Source: an uncultured Collinsella sp.
Lineage (GTDB): Bacteria > Actinomycetota > Coriobacteriia > Coriobacteriales > Coriobacteriaceae
DNA length: 64,000 bases
Reading direction: 5' to 3'
Assembly: GCA_934630735.1 (NCBI GenBank)
Contig: CAKTWK010000002.1
Location: 1-64,000 of the forward strand
Numbering within the stretch: the first letter of the stretch is position 1; every line of letters starts with the position of its first letter. Below the pieces are notes generated by a model. The model worked only from the letters and a program-made list of their open reading frames with translations. It had not been told where the DNA came from and ran no database searches. The position numbers and the translations under genes are program-made. Positions 18,085-27,721 of the stretch are shown here, in pieces.

Positions 18085-19905
18085 CTAGTCGGCGTAGGTG
18101 AAGGTAGTGACGTCGAACATGCCCTCGGGGCGAATGCGGAGCGTCGGGATCACCGGCAGGGGCAGGAAGATGATGCCCATAATGGGGTCGAGTGGCGGCT
18201 CAATACCCATCGCGCGCGCCTTGACCATAAAGTCGTCGTGTTGCGCGGCGACATCCTCGGCCGTGCCCTCGCTCATCAGGCCACCGAGCGCCAGCGGAAT
18301 GCGCGCTACGACCTCACCATCGCGTACCAGCACGTGACCGCCCTGGCCAACAGCCTCGACGGCAGCCATCATATCGGCTGCGTTGTCGCCCACCACGCAC
18401 ACGTTGTGCGAGTCGTGACCGATCGTGGAGGCGATGGCACCACCGGTGATGGTGAAACCGCGCACCCAGCCGCGACCGATGTGCTTGCCAACAAGACCCA
18501 GGCCCGCAGGACCATCACCGTCGGCACCCTCTGCCTGCAGCGATACGCCGCGGCCGTGACGCTCGATCAGCATGATGCGGCGCAGGCCCTCGGCATTCTC
18601 GGGACGAGCCATGCCCGTGATGGCCTTGCCCGGCACCACGTCAATCACGGCCTCGCCCGGCTTAAAGGCATAGTCGAATACGTCGAGCGAAAGCTTCGGC
18701 AGCTTAACGGAAGCACGCAGCTCATCGGCAAGGGCCGCAACCTCGGCCATCTCGGGCGCAACCTCGCCCACAAAAGTGCCGTCCTGTGCCACGAGCGCGC
18801 CGGCGGCATACACGCGATGCGGAGCTGTAGCAAACGTCAGGTCGTTGAGTACCAGCAGGTCGGCACGCTTGCCCGGGGCGATGGCGCCACGCAGCTCGTG
18901 CGGGTCGCGGCAACCGTGGTCCAGGCCAAACGCTTCGGCCGTGGACAGGGACGCCATAGAGATGGCGACCACGGGGTCAATACCGGCCTCGATGGCCACG
19001 CGGCAGGCATTGTCGATCATACCGGTCGAAAGCGCGTCGGAGGGAGCGCGGTCATCGGTCGCAAAACAGCAGCGGCGGGCACGGGCGGGGTTTTCCAGCA
19101 ACATCGGAGACAGGTTAGCCAAGTCATGGCTGCACGTACCTTCGCGCAGCATGACATACATGCCGCAAGATAGCTTGTCGAGCGCCTCCTCGGGAATCGT
19201 CGACTCGTGGTCGGCGATAATGCCCGCCGCGGCATAGGCATTGAGATCCTTGCCGGCAACGAGCGGCGCATGGCCGTCGACCTGTTTGGACGGCGTCTGG
19301 TTGGCAGCGTCGATTCGAGCGCAGGTCTCGGGATCGGCCATAAAGACGCCCGGCAGGTTCATCATCTCGCCCAGACCAAAGACATCGCCCGGATGCTCGG
19401 CAAAAAACGCCTGCATATCGGCGGCGGTGATAACGGCACCGGCCTGCTCATCGGGCAGTGCGGGCACGCACGAGGGCATCATGTATTTGATGGAAATGGG
19501 CGCGCGACGGCCGTCCTCGATCATAAAGCGCAGGCCGTTCAGGCCGGAAACGTTGGCGATCTCGTGGCTGTCGGCGATGGCAGTGGTGGTGCCGCGCGTC
19601 GCCGCCATGCGCGCATACTCGGCGGGACGGATGTTCGAGGACTCAATGTGCAGATGTCCGTCGATAAAGCCGGGGGCGATATAGCGACCCTGGCAGTCAA
19701 TGACCTCAGCCGCCTCGTAGGTGCCGGCGGCATCGTCGCGACCGTCGTAGAGCACGCCGACGATTACGCCATCCTTGACGGCAACGCTACCGGGTGCCAC
19801 GCGCTGGCCATATACGTCGACAATCTGCGCATTGGTAAACAGCGTGTCGACGGGCACGCGACCCTCGGCGGCCTCGATCACAGACCTCATGACCTCAACG
19901 GACAT
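18085..19905 (-). CDS. ade: Adenine deaminase
   Basis: This 606-residue amidohydrolase hydrolyses adenine to hypoxanthine and ammonia in purine salvage or catabolism. Metal ligands lie in FIDGHLHIESS and TTAIADSHEIANVSG, with later ATDDRAPSDAL and the C-terminal domain VVGDNAADMMAAVE. Length and three-domain order fit the family. AAAGGAG precedes the ATG at 19905. It stands alone; further purine-related genes lie about 20-30 kb away in the window. Confidence 0.95.
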   Translation of the reverse strand: MSVEVMRSVIEAAEGRVPVDTLFTNAQIVDVYGQRVAPGSVAVKDGVIVGVLYDGRDDAAGTYEAAEVIDCQGRYIAPGFIDGHLHIESSNIRPAEYARMAATRGTTTAIADSHEIANVSGLNGLRFMIEDGRRAPISIKYMMPSCVPALPDEQAGAVITAADMQAFFAEHPGDVFGLGEMMNLPGVFMADPETCARIDAANQTPSKQVDGHAPLVAGKDLNAYAAAGIIADHESTIPEEALDKLSCGMYVMLREGTCSHDLANLSPMLLENPARARRCCFATDDRAPSDALSTGMIDNACRVAIEAGIDPVVAISMASLSTAEAFGLDHGCRDPHELRGAIAPGKRADLLVLNDLTFATAPHRVYAAGALVAQDGTFVGEVAPEMAEVAALADELRASVKLPKLSLDVFDYAFKPGEAVIDVVPGKAITGMARPENAEGLRRIMLIERHGRGVSLQAEGADGDGPAGLGLVGKHIGRGWVRGFTITGGAIASTIGHDSHNVCVVGDNAADMMAAVEAVGQGGHVLVRDGEVVARIPLALGGLMSEGTAEDVAAQHDDFMVKARAMGIEPPLDPIMGIIFLPLPVIPTLRIRPEGMFDVTTFTYAD

Positions 19906-19972
19906 ACATACTCCTTTAACTGTAGAAATAGCTGCGGAGCGGACAAACCTTCACCGCAGTAAGCCAATAGCA

Positions 19973-20000
19973 ATTGTATGCCCAAACGATGGGTCAACAA
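19973..20000 (-). promoter_or_regulatory. Candidate promoter for adenine deaminase
   Basis: On the minus strand TTGTTG and TACAAT are separated by 16 bases, about 70 bases before the ade start. The -10 is a five-of-six match. Confidence 0.55.
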
Positions 20001-20063
20001 TACGCCTCTCCGCTTAACGGCACCGCCAAATGATCCCTCCGTCCCCAAGGGATCATCGTAACC

Positions 20064-20100
20064 AAAAAAGGCCGCAGTCGGGAATCCCGGCTGCGGCCTT
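20064..20100 (-). terminator. Terminator of tyrS
   Basis: AAGGCCGCAG/CTGCGGCCTT is a 10-bp perfect stem followed on the minus strand by TTTTTT, 28 bases beyond the tyrS stop. Confidence 0.92.
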
Positions 20101-20127
20101 GTTGCACTTGTGAGGTCAACTTGCTCG

Positions 20128-21339
20128 TTAGACCAATTTAAAGCCCTTGCGCTTGCCTACGGAGAGGGTGTCGCCCAGCTTGAGGGCGCTCGGGTCGATG
20201 TTGTAGCTCTTGGGAGCAACGGCCTTGCCGTTGATCTTGACGCCGCCGCCGTCAATGTCGCGACGGGCCTGGCCGGCGCTCGCCGAAAGGCCCAGGTCCT
20301 TAAGCAGGCCTGCGAGGTAGATCTGGCCCTCGTCGTTGACGGTCAGCTCGACATGCTTCTCGGGGAAGTCGGCAAGCTGGCCCTCCTTGAACACGCGGTC
20401 GAACTCGGCCTGAGCCTCGTCACCGGCACCGGCGCCGTGATAGGTGTCGCACAGGTCGCGGCCCAGCGCGCGCTTGAGCTCATAGGGGTCGGCGGAACCG
20501 TCGGCCAGAGCAGCGTCAATCTTGTCGACCTCGGCCGGAGTGAGCGAGCTGGCCAGACGATAGTACTTGCCGATCATCTCGTCGGGGATGGACATGGTCT
20601 TGCCGAACATATCCTTGGGAGCATCGGTCAGGCCGATGTAGTTGCCGTATGACTTGGACATCTTGCGTACGCCATCGGTGCCCTCGAGCAGCGGCATGGT
20701 AAGCGCGATCTGCGGCTCCATGCCCATCTTCTCCATGAGCTCGCGACCAGCGAGCAGGTTGAAGAGCTGGTCGGTACCGCCCATCTCCACGTCGGCCTTG
20801 ATCTGAACGGAGTCGAAGGCCTGCATCACGGGGTACAGGAACTCGTGCAGGGCGATCGGCGTCTGGGACTGGTAGCGCTTGGTAAAGTCGTCGCGCTCGA
20901 GGATGCGGGCGACGGTGAACTTGGAGCACACCTGCAGCAGGCCGGCCAGATCCATCGACAGGATCCAGTCGCCGTTGTGCACGATGGTGGTCTTCTCGGG
21001 ATCCAGGATCTTCATGGCCTGGCTCACATAGGTCTCGGCGTTGGCCTCGATCTGCTCCTGCGAAAGCTGCGGGCGGGTGGAATTCTTGCCCGAAGGATCG
21101 CCAATAAGTGCGGTGCCGTTACCGATGATGAGGGTGACCTTGTGGCCCAGGTCCTGGAACTGACGCATCTTGCGCAGGGGCACGGCATGACCCAGGTGCA
21201 GGTCGGGGCTGGTGGGATCGACGCCGAGCTTGATGTTGAGGGGCTCGCCCTTCTCAAGCTTCTTGCGAAGGTCGGCCTCGGGGACGATCTGTGCTGCGCC
21301 CGAGGTGATGATACGCATTTGCTCGTCAACAGACAGCAT
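20128..21339 (-). CDS. tyrS: Tyrosine--tRNA ligase
   Basis: This 403-residue class I synthetase charges tRNA-Tyr. The HIGH motif appears as HLGH in DPTSPDLHLGHAVPLRKM, and KMSKS is intact in GVRKMSKSYGNYIG. A C-terminal S4 RNA-binding domain begins near residue 335 (LSASAGQARRDIDGGGVKIN). The variant HIGH context and length suit the TyrZ-type subfamily. No T-box leader is visible in the ~100 bases upstream. It has a strong terminator downstream. Confidence 0.96.
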   Translation of the reverse strand: MLSVDEQMRIITSGAAQIVPEADLRKKLEKGEPLNIKLGVDPTSPDLHLGHAVPLRKMRQFQDLGHKVTLIIGNGTALIGDPSGKNSTRPQLSQEQIEANAETYVSQAMKILDPEKTTIVHNGDWILSMDLAGLLQVCSKFTVARILERDDFTKRYQSQTPIALHEFLYPVMQAFDSVQIKADVEMGGTDQLFNLLAGRELMEKMGMEPQIALTMPLLEGTDGVRKMSKSYGNYIGLTDAPKDMFGKTMSIPDEMIGKYYRLASSLTPAEVDKIDAALADGSADPYELKRALGRDLCDTYHGAGAGDEAQAEFDRVFKEGQLADFPEKHVELTVNDEGQIYLAGLLKDLGLSASAGQARRDIDGGGVKINGKAVAPKSYNIDPSALKLGDTLSVGKRKGFKLV

Positions 21340-21436
21340 TGGGTATCCTCCTTTTGCTATAGCACCCTCACCGGATACGGCGGTGCTCGAAGTTCATAAA
21401 CCCACTAATAATAACCAAAACGGCGCGGCCGAACAC

Positions 21437-23407
21437 CTACGACAGGAAAATCCTCGTCCTGCCGCACGCGTCGATAACGACCGGCAAACGCGTGCCGTCA
21501 CGTTCGACCAAAAAGCGCGTCTGCTGACGGCGCGAGCAGTCACGGCAACGGACCTGCCCCGTCGCATCCGTGGCGCAGGCGCCCTCGACAGTCAGCAAGC
21601 AGTGCTCGCACACCATGAGCTCGGGACGGTCGGTGTCGACAGGCCCCAAGACACCGGGGCAAGCGGCAAGCTCGGCAACACGCTCCGCGTCGTCGGCGAC
21701 AAGCTCGGCCGGCAAATACACACGGCCCGCGCCGAGCCCGCGTAGCCAGGCAAGCGTAACCCGGTTCGCGCAAAACACCGGTGCCGCAACGTCAAACGCC
21801 ACGCCCAGCTCACGCGCCATCGCCACCTGTCCCAGATTACGGCAGACGACGCGCCCGGCACGCCACATAAGCGAGCGGGTACGCGAGGCATCGGCTGCGC
21901 GGCAGACCTCGTCGAGCACCACGGTCGCATGGGACAGATCGCGCTCGCCGCACGGGTCGGCATCCATCAGCTGCCAGGCAAAGACCATGCGAACGGAAGC
22001 CCCCTTTTCCGTCAGCTCCGCCAACACCGCCTCGGGCACGTCGCCAACAGCCACGGCGCCCTCATGGGGCAGTATCTCAACGGCTCGTGCAACGGGTACG
22101 ACCGCGTCCGCCTCGACCCGCATGTGCTCCAGCGCCGTCGCCGTCTGCTCCAACACGCCGGCGCTGCGAATCAGGTACACCTCGCAGCCCGCATCGACCT
22201 TGCGCTTGCAGTGCACGACAACGCGCTCCCCCGCTGCGGCATCCACCGGGCAGGGCACCTGGGGCCAGCGCTTGGGCACATCGGGGCGTGCATCGGCACC
22301 CGGATAGAACCGGATCTCGAGTGTGTCACCCGCGGCCACGGCGGCATCGAGCTCGACGGTCACCTCTTCGTGACCCACCGTCACCAAGTGGCCCACGCGT
22401 ACGCCCTGGTTAATCGCACGCTCAAAGCTCATGAGCTCAGCACCCGATCGCCCCCGCAGATACGCATCGGTAAACCCGCGGTTGAACGACCTGCCAAGCT
22501 CGCGCTCGAGCGCCGACACGGCAGCGGCATCCCACGCGCCATCGCGCAGCATATCGAGTGCACGACGCCACACCCGCACCACGTTGAACACGTAGTCGGG
22601 ATTTTTCATGCGTCCCTCGATCTTGAGCGACGCCACCCCGGCCCCAACAAGCTCGGGCAGGTGCGCAATGCCCAGATAGTCGCGCGGGCACAGCAGACGA
22701 TCGCCCTCCACGGAAACGACGCTCTCTCCCGCCTCGTCCACCAGGTCGTACGCCAAGCGACACGGCTGCGTACAGTCGCCGCGCATCGCCGATCGTCCAC
22801 GCCGCAGGGCCGAAAACTCGCAGGCACCCGAATATCCAATGCAAATCGCGCCGTGGCAGAATACCTCGATAGGCACGCCGGTAGCACACAGGGCGGCGAT
22901 CTCGTCGACCGCCAGCTCGCGCGCGGTCGTCACACGCTCGACGCCCAGCTCGTCGGCAGCCAGGCGCACGGCGCCTTCGCTATGGACGCCCGCCTGCGTG
23001 GACAGGTGAATCTCGACCGCGGGAATCGCCGCGCGCAACGCGCAGGCCAGACCGGCATCCGCCACGATCAAGGCATCGGCACCCAACTCATGCGCGTGCG
23101 CCCCCAGCGCCACCGCGTCGGCCAACTCGTCATCGAACACAAACACGTTGAGCGTCACGTATACACGCACGCCGTGCGCATGCGCCACGACGCAGCCGCG
23201 CAAAAACTCGTCGTCGGTAAAGCCGTGTGCGCTCACGCGGGCGTTAAACCCGCCCAGGCCCGCATAGACGGCATCGGCGCCCGCCGCGATGGCAGCGAGC
23301 ATCTGATCGAGCCCGCCCGCAGGCGCCAACAGCTCGGGCAGCGCCATCCCAGCAGCCCCCGGCTTCCTCCCATATTGTCCACTCGACCCCATCGCCCGAA
23401 TCGCCAT
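21437..23407 (-). CDS. Peptidase U32 family protein
   Basis: This 656-residue protein carries the U32 signature IEVFCHGAICIGYSGACEFS and the cysteine-containing GDCTQPCRLAYDL, possible metal or cluster ligands. A GGLDQMLAAIAAGADAVYAG opening marks the TIM-barrel start, and a C-terminal region has four further cysteines in CEHCLLTVEG and CRDCSRR. Relatives act in tRNA or rRNA hydroxylation (TrhP/RlhA) rather than proteolysis, so 'peptidase' may mislead. The start at 23407 follows AAGGAG by 7 bases; an ATG at 23347 is an alternative. Confidence 0.82.
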   Translation of the reverse strand: MAIRAMGSSGQYGRKPGAAGMALPELLAPAGGLDQMLAAIAAGADAVYAGLGGFNARVSAHGFTDDEFLRGCVVAHAHGVRVYVTLNVFVFDDELADAVALGAHAHELGADALIVADAGLACALRAAIPAVEIHLSTQAGVHSEGAVRLAADELGVERVTTARELAVDEIAALCATGVPIEVFCHGAICIGYSGACEFSALRRGRSAMRGDCTQPCRLAYDLVDEAGESVVSVEGDRLLCPRDYLGIAHLPELVGAGVASLKIEGRMKNPDYVFNVVRVWRRALDMLRDGAWDAAAVSALERELGRSFNRGFTDAYLRGRSGAELMSFERAINQGVRVGHLVTVGHEEVTVELDAAVAAGDTLEIRFYPGADARPDVPKRWPQVPCPVDAAAGERVVVHCKRKVDAGCEVYLIRSAGVLEQTATALEHMRVEADAVVPVARAVEILPHEGAVAVGDVPEAVLAELTEKGASVRMVFAWQLMDADPCGERDLSHATVVLDEVCRAADASRTRSLMWRAGRVVCRNLGQVAMARELGVAFDVAAPVFCANRVTLAWLRGLGAGRVYLPAELVADDAERVAELAACPGVLGPVDTDRPELMVCEHCLLTVEGACATDATGQVRCRDCSRRQQTRFLVERDGTRLPVVIDACGRTRIFLS

Positions 23408-23572
23408 CGGCAAACTCCTTACCAACAAGGTATGCATTCACTCTGAAAAATGCCGTCATCCAGCATACACGAGGCCTCGCGCGCCTCGTTTGGTTTATCG
23501 TGTAATAACTTATGTCCATCCTGCCCCAGCGGCGCACCCGCCGCCCGGCACGACATACCTGGAGGTCAATAT

Positions 23573-25762
23573 ATGGGTCCTCGCCAACGACAGGGACGCA
23601 GTCGTTCCAAGACGCATGCCCTGCCCATGATCCTGCTCTCGTTCTTGGGCTTTTTGCTCATCGCGGGCGTAGCGTTTGGCATCGGCATGATCGGCAACGT
23701 CAATCGCTGGCTGTCCGATCTGCCCGACTATACCGACGCCAACGCCTATCTGGTGAGCGAACCCACCGAGATCGTCGATTGCAACGGCAACAAGATCGCG
23801 AGCTTCTACACGCAAAACCGCAAGTCCGTCACCAAAGATCAGGTCTCTCCGTACGTGTTGCAGGGCACCGTCGACGTTGAGGACGAGCGCTTCTACGAGC
23901 ACGGCGGTATCGACCTGTGGGGTATCGCGCGTGCTGCCGTGGCAACCGTCTCCGGTGGCCACGAGGGTGCATCGACCATCACCCAGCAGCTGGTACGCAA
24001 CACCATCCTGCAGGAGGAGCAGTTCGATTCGACCATCGAGCGTAAGGTGCGCGAGGCCTACATCGCCATCAAGATGGAGGAGATGTACTCCAAGGACGAG
24101 ATCCTCATGATGTACCTCAACACCATCTATTACGGCCACGGTGCCTACGGCATCGAGGCCGCAGCCGAGACCTACCTGTCCAAAAGCGCCGCCGACCTCA
24201 CCCTGAGCGAGGCCGCGCTGCTCATCGGCCTTCCCAACTCGCCTTCGCAGTACGACCCCACGGTCAATCCCGATCTGGCACTGTCTCGCCGCAACAAGGT
24301 TCTCGACAACATGCTGCGCCTGGGCCACATCACCCAGGAGGAGCACGACGCCGCGCAGGCAGAGCCCATCACCCTCAACGTAACCGAGATTTCGGGCAGC
24401 GGCGTCGACGTGTATTCGCAGCCCTACTTTGTCGCCTATGTTAAGCAGCTGCTGGAGCAGGAGTTCTCCACCGACGTGCTGTTTAAGGGCGGCCTAACCG
24501 TCAAGACCACCATCGACCCCACGATGCAGCAGACTGCCGAGGAGGCCGTGCGCGCCCAGCTCGACACGCTTTCGCTCGACGGCCTGGACATGGGCATGGT
24601 CGTCGTCGACCCCAAGACCGGCTACATCAAGTGTATGGTGGGCGGCTACGACTATAACGCCGACGAGAACCACGTGAACCACGCCACGGCCAAGCGTCCC
24701 GTGGGCTCCACGTTTAAGGCCTTTACGCTGGCCACTGCCATCCAAAACGGCATGAACCCCAACGTCACCCTCAACTGCAACTCGCCGCTCAAAGCCAAGG
24801 GCACCACGACCGAGGTGCAAAACTACGCCAACCAAAGCTACGGCACCATTACGCTCAAGCAGGCTACGGCATACTCCTCCAACACCGGCTATATCCAGGT
24901 TGCAGAGGCCATCGGCAATAACAAGATCATGTCGCTCGTCAAAAAGCTCGGCATCGATCCTTCTAAGGACAATATCGAGGACGTTCCCGTCATGACGCTC
25001 GGCACCGGCTCCATCTCGCCGCTCGAGATGGCCGCGGCCTATGCCACGTTTGCCAACGGCGGTTACTATCGCCAGCCGATCGCCATCACCGAGATTGATT
25101 CGCGCACTGGCTCGGTACTGTACCAGCACACCGATAACCCCTCGCAGGTGCTCTCCGCCGGCGAGGCCGCGGCAGTGACCGACGTCCTGACCGGAGTCAT
25201 GCAGGGCAGCGGCACGGGTGCCGCCGGCGCTCTGAGCGTGAACCAGCCCTATGCCGGCAAGACGGGTACCACCGACAACACCACCAACCTGTGGTTCTGC
25301 GGCTATACCCCGCAACTGGCATGCGCCCTGTGGACCGGCTACTCCGCAGGTGAGATTCCCATCCAAAAGTACGGCACGGACCTGCTGGGCGACAGCACCA
25401 ACCTGCCCGTCTTTAAGAAGTTCATGAACACCGTCCTTGCCGGCACCGACCGCGAGGAGTTCCCGACGGGCACTGCCCCAACGTATAAGAACAACAACGT
25501 CTGGAAGTTCTACGGCACCAACAACGCCAAGAAGGAAGAGTCCAAGGACGAGAACGAAGAGGACGAGAAAGAGACCACTACGACCACGACGACGACCACC
25601 ACGACCACCGAGACCACGGGCGGCGAAACCGCCGGTGACACCGGCACGACCGGCGGCTCGACGGGCGGCGACGGTAGCGGTGGCGAAGGCGGCGGCGAGG
25701 GTGGCTCCCCCACTCCAACGCCTACGCCTACGCCCACGCCCGATCCCTCTACGGGTCAGTAG
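23573..25762 (+). CDS. Class A penicillin-binding protein (bifunctional)
   Basis: This 729-residue enzyme both polymerises glycan strands and cross-links peptidoglycan at the outer membrane face of the cytoplasmic membrane. One N-terminal helix (about 20-45) anchors it. The glycosyltransferase domain shows EDERFYEHGGIDLWG and GASTITQQLVRN. The transpeptidase shows STFK in RPVGSTFKAFTL, SSN in SSNTGYIQ and KTG in AGKTGTTDNT. The tail is charged, then a Thr run, Gly-rich and Pro-Thr repeats, a likely extracellular spacer. GGAGGT precedes the ATG at 23573, which is favoured over a start 41 codons upstream. Confidence 0.93.
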   Translation: MGPRQRQGRSRSKTHALPMILLSFLGFLLIAGVAFGIGMIGNVNRWLSDLPDYTDANAYLVSEPTEIVDCNGNKIASFYTQNRKSVTKDQVSPYVLQGTVDVEDERFYEHGGIDLWGIARAAVATVSGGHEGASTITQQLVRNTILQEEQFDSTIERKVREAYIAIKMEEMYSKDEILMMYLNTIYYGHGAYGIEAAAETYLSKSAADLTLSEAALLIGLPNSPSQYDPTVNPDLALSRRNKVLDNMLRLGHITQEEHDAAQAEPITLNVTEISGSGVDVYSQPYFVAYVKQLLEQEFSTDVLFKGGLTVKTTIDPTMQQTAEEAVRAQLDTLSLDGLDMGMVVVDPKTGYIKCMVGGYDYNADENHVNHATAKRPVGSTFKAFTLATAIQNGMNPNVTLNCNSPLKAKGTTTEVQNYANQSYGTITLKQATAYSSNTGYIQVAEAIGNNKIMSLVKKLGIDPSKDNIEDVPVMTLGTGSISPLEMAAAYATFANGGYYRQPIAITEIDSRTGSVLYQHTDNPSQVLSAGEAAAVTDVLTGVMQGSGTGAAGALSVNQPYAGKTGTTDNTTNLWFCGYTPQLACALWTGYSAGEIPIQKYGTDLLGDSTNLPVFKKFMNTVLAGTDREEFPTGTAPTYKNNNVWKFYGTNNAKKEESKDENEEDEKETTTTTTTTTTTTETTGGETAGDTGTTGGSTGGDGSGGEGGGEGGSPTPTPTPTPTPDPSTGQ

Positions 25763-25784
25763 GCACCCAGCCATAGCCAATCAA

Positions 25785-25825
25785 AGGCGCCCGAGCAGTT
25801 CAAATGCTGCTCGGGCGCCTTTTTG
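25785..25825 (+). terminator. Terminator of the penicillin-binding protein gene
   Basis: A 14-bp stem AGGCGCCCGAGCAG/CTGCTCGGGCGCCT is followed by TTTTT. Confidence 0.93.
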
Positions 25826-25865
25826 TCACGAGGAACCTCGCATGCGCCCCAACACGATGCGACAA

Positions 25866-25896
25866 TAAAAAAGGGCGCCGACCATCGTCGACGCCC
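25866..25896 (-). terminator. Terminator of argR
   Basis: The stem GGGCGCCGAC/GTCGACGCCC has one internal mismatch and a 4-base loop; TTTTTTATT follows on the minus strand. Confidence 0.85.
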
Positions 25897-25949
25897 CATA
25901 AAAGTCGCTATATGCGCTCGTACGGCGCTATCCTCACGCGCCGCCTTGC

Positions 25950-26387
25950 CTACTTACGAGAGTTGCTCAGCTTGTTGATGAGGGCCTCCAGGCGCTCGCC
26001 GTCCTCGGCGGTCTGGGCGATAACCAAGATGGTGTCGTTACCGGCGAGCGAACCGAGCACGTCGGGCAGCTCGGCGGCATCGACCGCAGCGGCAATGCCC
26101 GAAGCGGTACCGGGCTGAGCCTTGATCATAACCAAGTTGTCGGTGCGCAGAACGCCCGTTACCAGTTCGGAAACCATACGCTGCAGATGCAAGTCCTCGG
26201 CCAGGACATAGATACCCTCGGGGAGCTTGCGCAGCCCCATATCGGCAATGTCGCGCGAAACGGTCGCCTGCGTGCAATCAAACCCCATGGCACGAAGCTC
26301 GTCCACCAGCACGCGCTGCGTGCGAACATCCTTGTTGCGCACGATATCTCTGATGGCATCCTGGCGCCCATTGCGTTTTTTAGCCAT
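25950..26387 (-). CDS. argR: Arginine repressor
   Basis: This 145-residue arginine-responsive repressor (ArgR/AhrC) has an N-terminal winged helix (ARG-box binding; RDIVRNKDVRTQRVLVDELR and CTQATVSRDIADMGLRKL). Its C-terminal oligomerisation and arginine-binding domain includes the GTASGIAAAVDAAELPDVLG stretch. The start at 26387 follows GAGG; 12 upstream codons are in frame but unlikely to be used. It is monocistronic, with its own terminator. No arginine biosynthesis genes are in the window, although ygeW and arcC (carbamoyl chemistry) are. Confidence 0.93.
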   Translation of the reverse strand: MAKKRNGRQDAIRDIVRNKDVRTQRVLVDELRAMGFDCTQATVSRDIADMGLRKLPEGIYVLAEDLHLQRMVSELVTGVLRTDNLVMIKAQPGTASGIAAAVDAAELPDVLGSLAGNDTILVIAQTAEDGERLEALINKLSNSRK

Positions 26388-26476
26388 ACTAAACCTCACT
26401 CCATAGATGGCGGAGACAATCAATCAGTAATTGAATAGTTTAGCGCTATTTGAGGGTATTTGTGAATAAGAACGCA

Positions 26477-26510
26477 TTTCGAAACAATTCCATGCAAGAT
26501 TGTTTCGAAA
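26477..26510. repeat. 12-bp perfect inverted repeat
   Basis: TTTCGAAACAAT (26477-26488) and ATTGTTTCGAAA (26499-26510) surround a 10-base loop. It lies 10 bases after the glycosyltransferase stop and about 90 bases before argR. It could be a terminator without a T-run or an operator for argR. Confidence 0.65.
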
Positions 26511-26519
26511 ATAGCCGTC

Positions 26520-27569
26520 TTAAGCAGTTTTGACGCCCGTCCGGTTAAAAAAAGCGGCCAGATGCGTATACATCACGCAACGCGTAGGTTTGGCACTGGC
26601 AATCGGTCCGAACAACAAGCCGAGTCCACGATGGTTGCCCTTGAGTGCCGCAGCCATCTGACGAGTTCGAGATGCCTCGAGCATATCACGCATGCGGGCG
26701 GAACGCTCAATTGAAGAAACCCCATGCGGGCTCAAGCACAAATTTTCGATGCAGGCGACCAGCCCGGCGAAGTAAAACATATGGCTCGCCACCTTTAGCT
26801 GCGCGTCACCGTTCGCCTCTGCCAGCGAATCAATAAGCTCGTCGAGCGCCCGGGCGTCATCGGTAAGCTTGGCAAACAATGTGGGGTCAAAAGCATCTGT
26901 AAGCCGTGGCGCCACCGCATGGAAACAGGCATCACCGCACCCGGATATGCATTGCGCCTGCGAAAGAGCGCATGTCATAAACCCAATCGAGCGAAACGCA
27001 CGGTCGCGCGACAAACACGTCTCGAACAGCGTGCGGCTGTACATCACACCGGGAGTCTGGGCAATCAGGCCGCCGGAAATCATTTGAGACAGACCGGCCG
27101 CCAATGAAGCACGGTCATCGATCGCAAGAGAGGTGGCATCCAGTACACGCGAATGGCGCTCACGATGAGCATCGTAGCGGTCGAGCGATGCCGTGGGAAT
27201 CACCATGTCTGCCGCAGCATCACACGCAACATCGACCATCTTGGAAAGGGACTGTGGGGCAAACCACTCGTCGGCGTTCATGGCAACAATCTGCAATCCA
27301 CGCGAGGCGGCAAAACCGGCCTTGAGACATGCTCCGCGCGCCGAATCCTCGACGTCAATCAAATCGATGTGAATATCTCTGCCGGCGGCAACCTCGAGCG
27401 AATGGCGCACACCCGGTGCAACATCGCGGCATACGATGACAATCTGCAAATCATAGAGGTCTTGGTTCTGGACGCTCTCGAGCGCACGCATCGCATAGCT
27501 GGGCGAACCCTCAACAATAAGGATCACCGAAAGTCGCGGATGCGAACCACGTCGAACCAAGTTTTCCAT
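26520..27569 (-). CDS. Glycosyltransferase family 2-like protein
   Basis: This 349-residue protein begins with a GT-A-like fold: LSVILIVEGSPSYAMRALES, VQNQDLYDLQIVIV and VAMNADEWFAPQSL, where the usual DxD-type acidic motif is replaced by NADEW. The C-terminal half is helical with no recognisable domain. GT2 members move a sugar from a nucleotide donor to a glycan or lipid; the acceptor is unknown. No other cell-surface gene adjoins it. The weak acidic motif leaves open that it is a degenerate or non-catalytic relative. Confidence 0.6.
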   Translation of the reverse strand: MENLVRRGSHPRLSVILIVEGSPSYAMRALESVQNQDLYDLQIVIVCRDVAPGVRHSLEVAAGRDIHIDLIDVEDSARGACLKAGFAASRGLQIVAMNADEWFAPQSLSKMVDVACDAAADMVIPTASLDRYDAHRERHSRVLDATSLAIDDRASLAAGLSQMISGGLIAQTPGVMYSRTLFETCLSRDRAFRSIGFMTCALSQAQCISGCGDACFHAVAPRLTDAFDPTLFAKLTDDARALDELIDSLAEANGDAQLKVASHMFYFAGLVACIENLCLSPHGVSSIERSARMRDMLEASRTRQMAAALKGNHRGLGLLFGPIASAKPTRCVMYTHLAAFFNRTGVKTA

Positions 27570-27721
27570 CCTCTCGATAGCGCCAAATCAAACTGTCGTT
27601 CATGGTACACCCGAGCTATAAAAGCAACGAGCCGCCTAACATGTTGCACGCCAAGAACAGATGTTGCACACGCGCAGCTCACACATAGTATGTGTCAGGT
27701 ACGGACGCGCCGAGCACTCCC

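Noticed and set aside
21340..21436. T-box riboswitch before tyrS
   Set aside because: The region is under 100 bases to the next gene's end and shows neither the T-box sequence nor an antiterminator pairing.
25560..25762. Tandem short repeats at the end of the penicillin-binding protein gene
   Set aside because: They encode Thr, Gly and Pro-Thr runs in frame and are a protein linker rather than a separate repeat element.
24494..25780. 428-codon leftward open frame with Gly/Arg-rich protein
   Set aside because: Antisense to the transpeptidase half of the penicillin-binding protein; the composition follows from the Pro-Thr repeat on the other strand.
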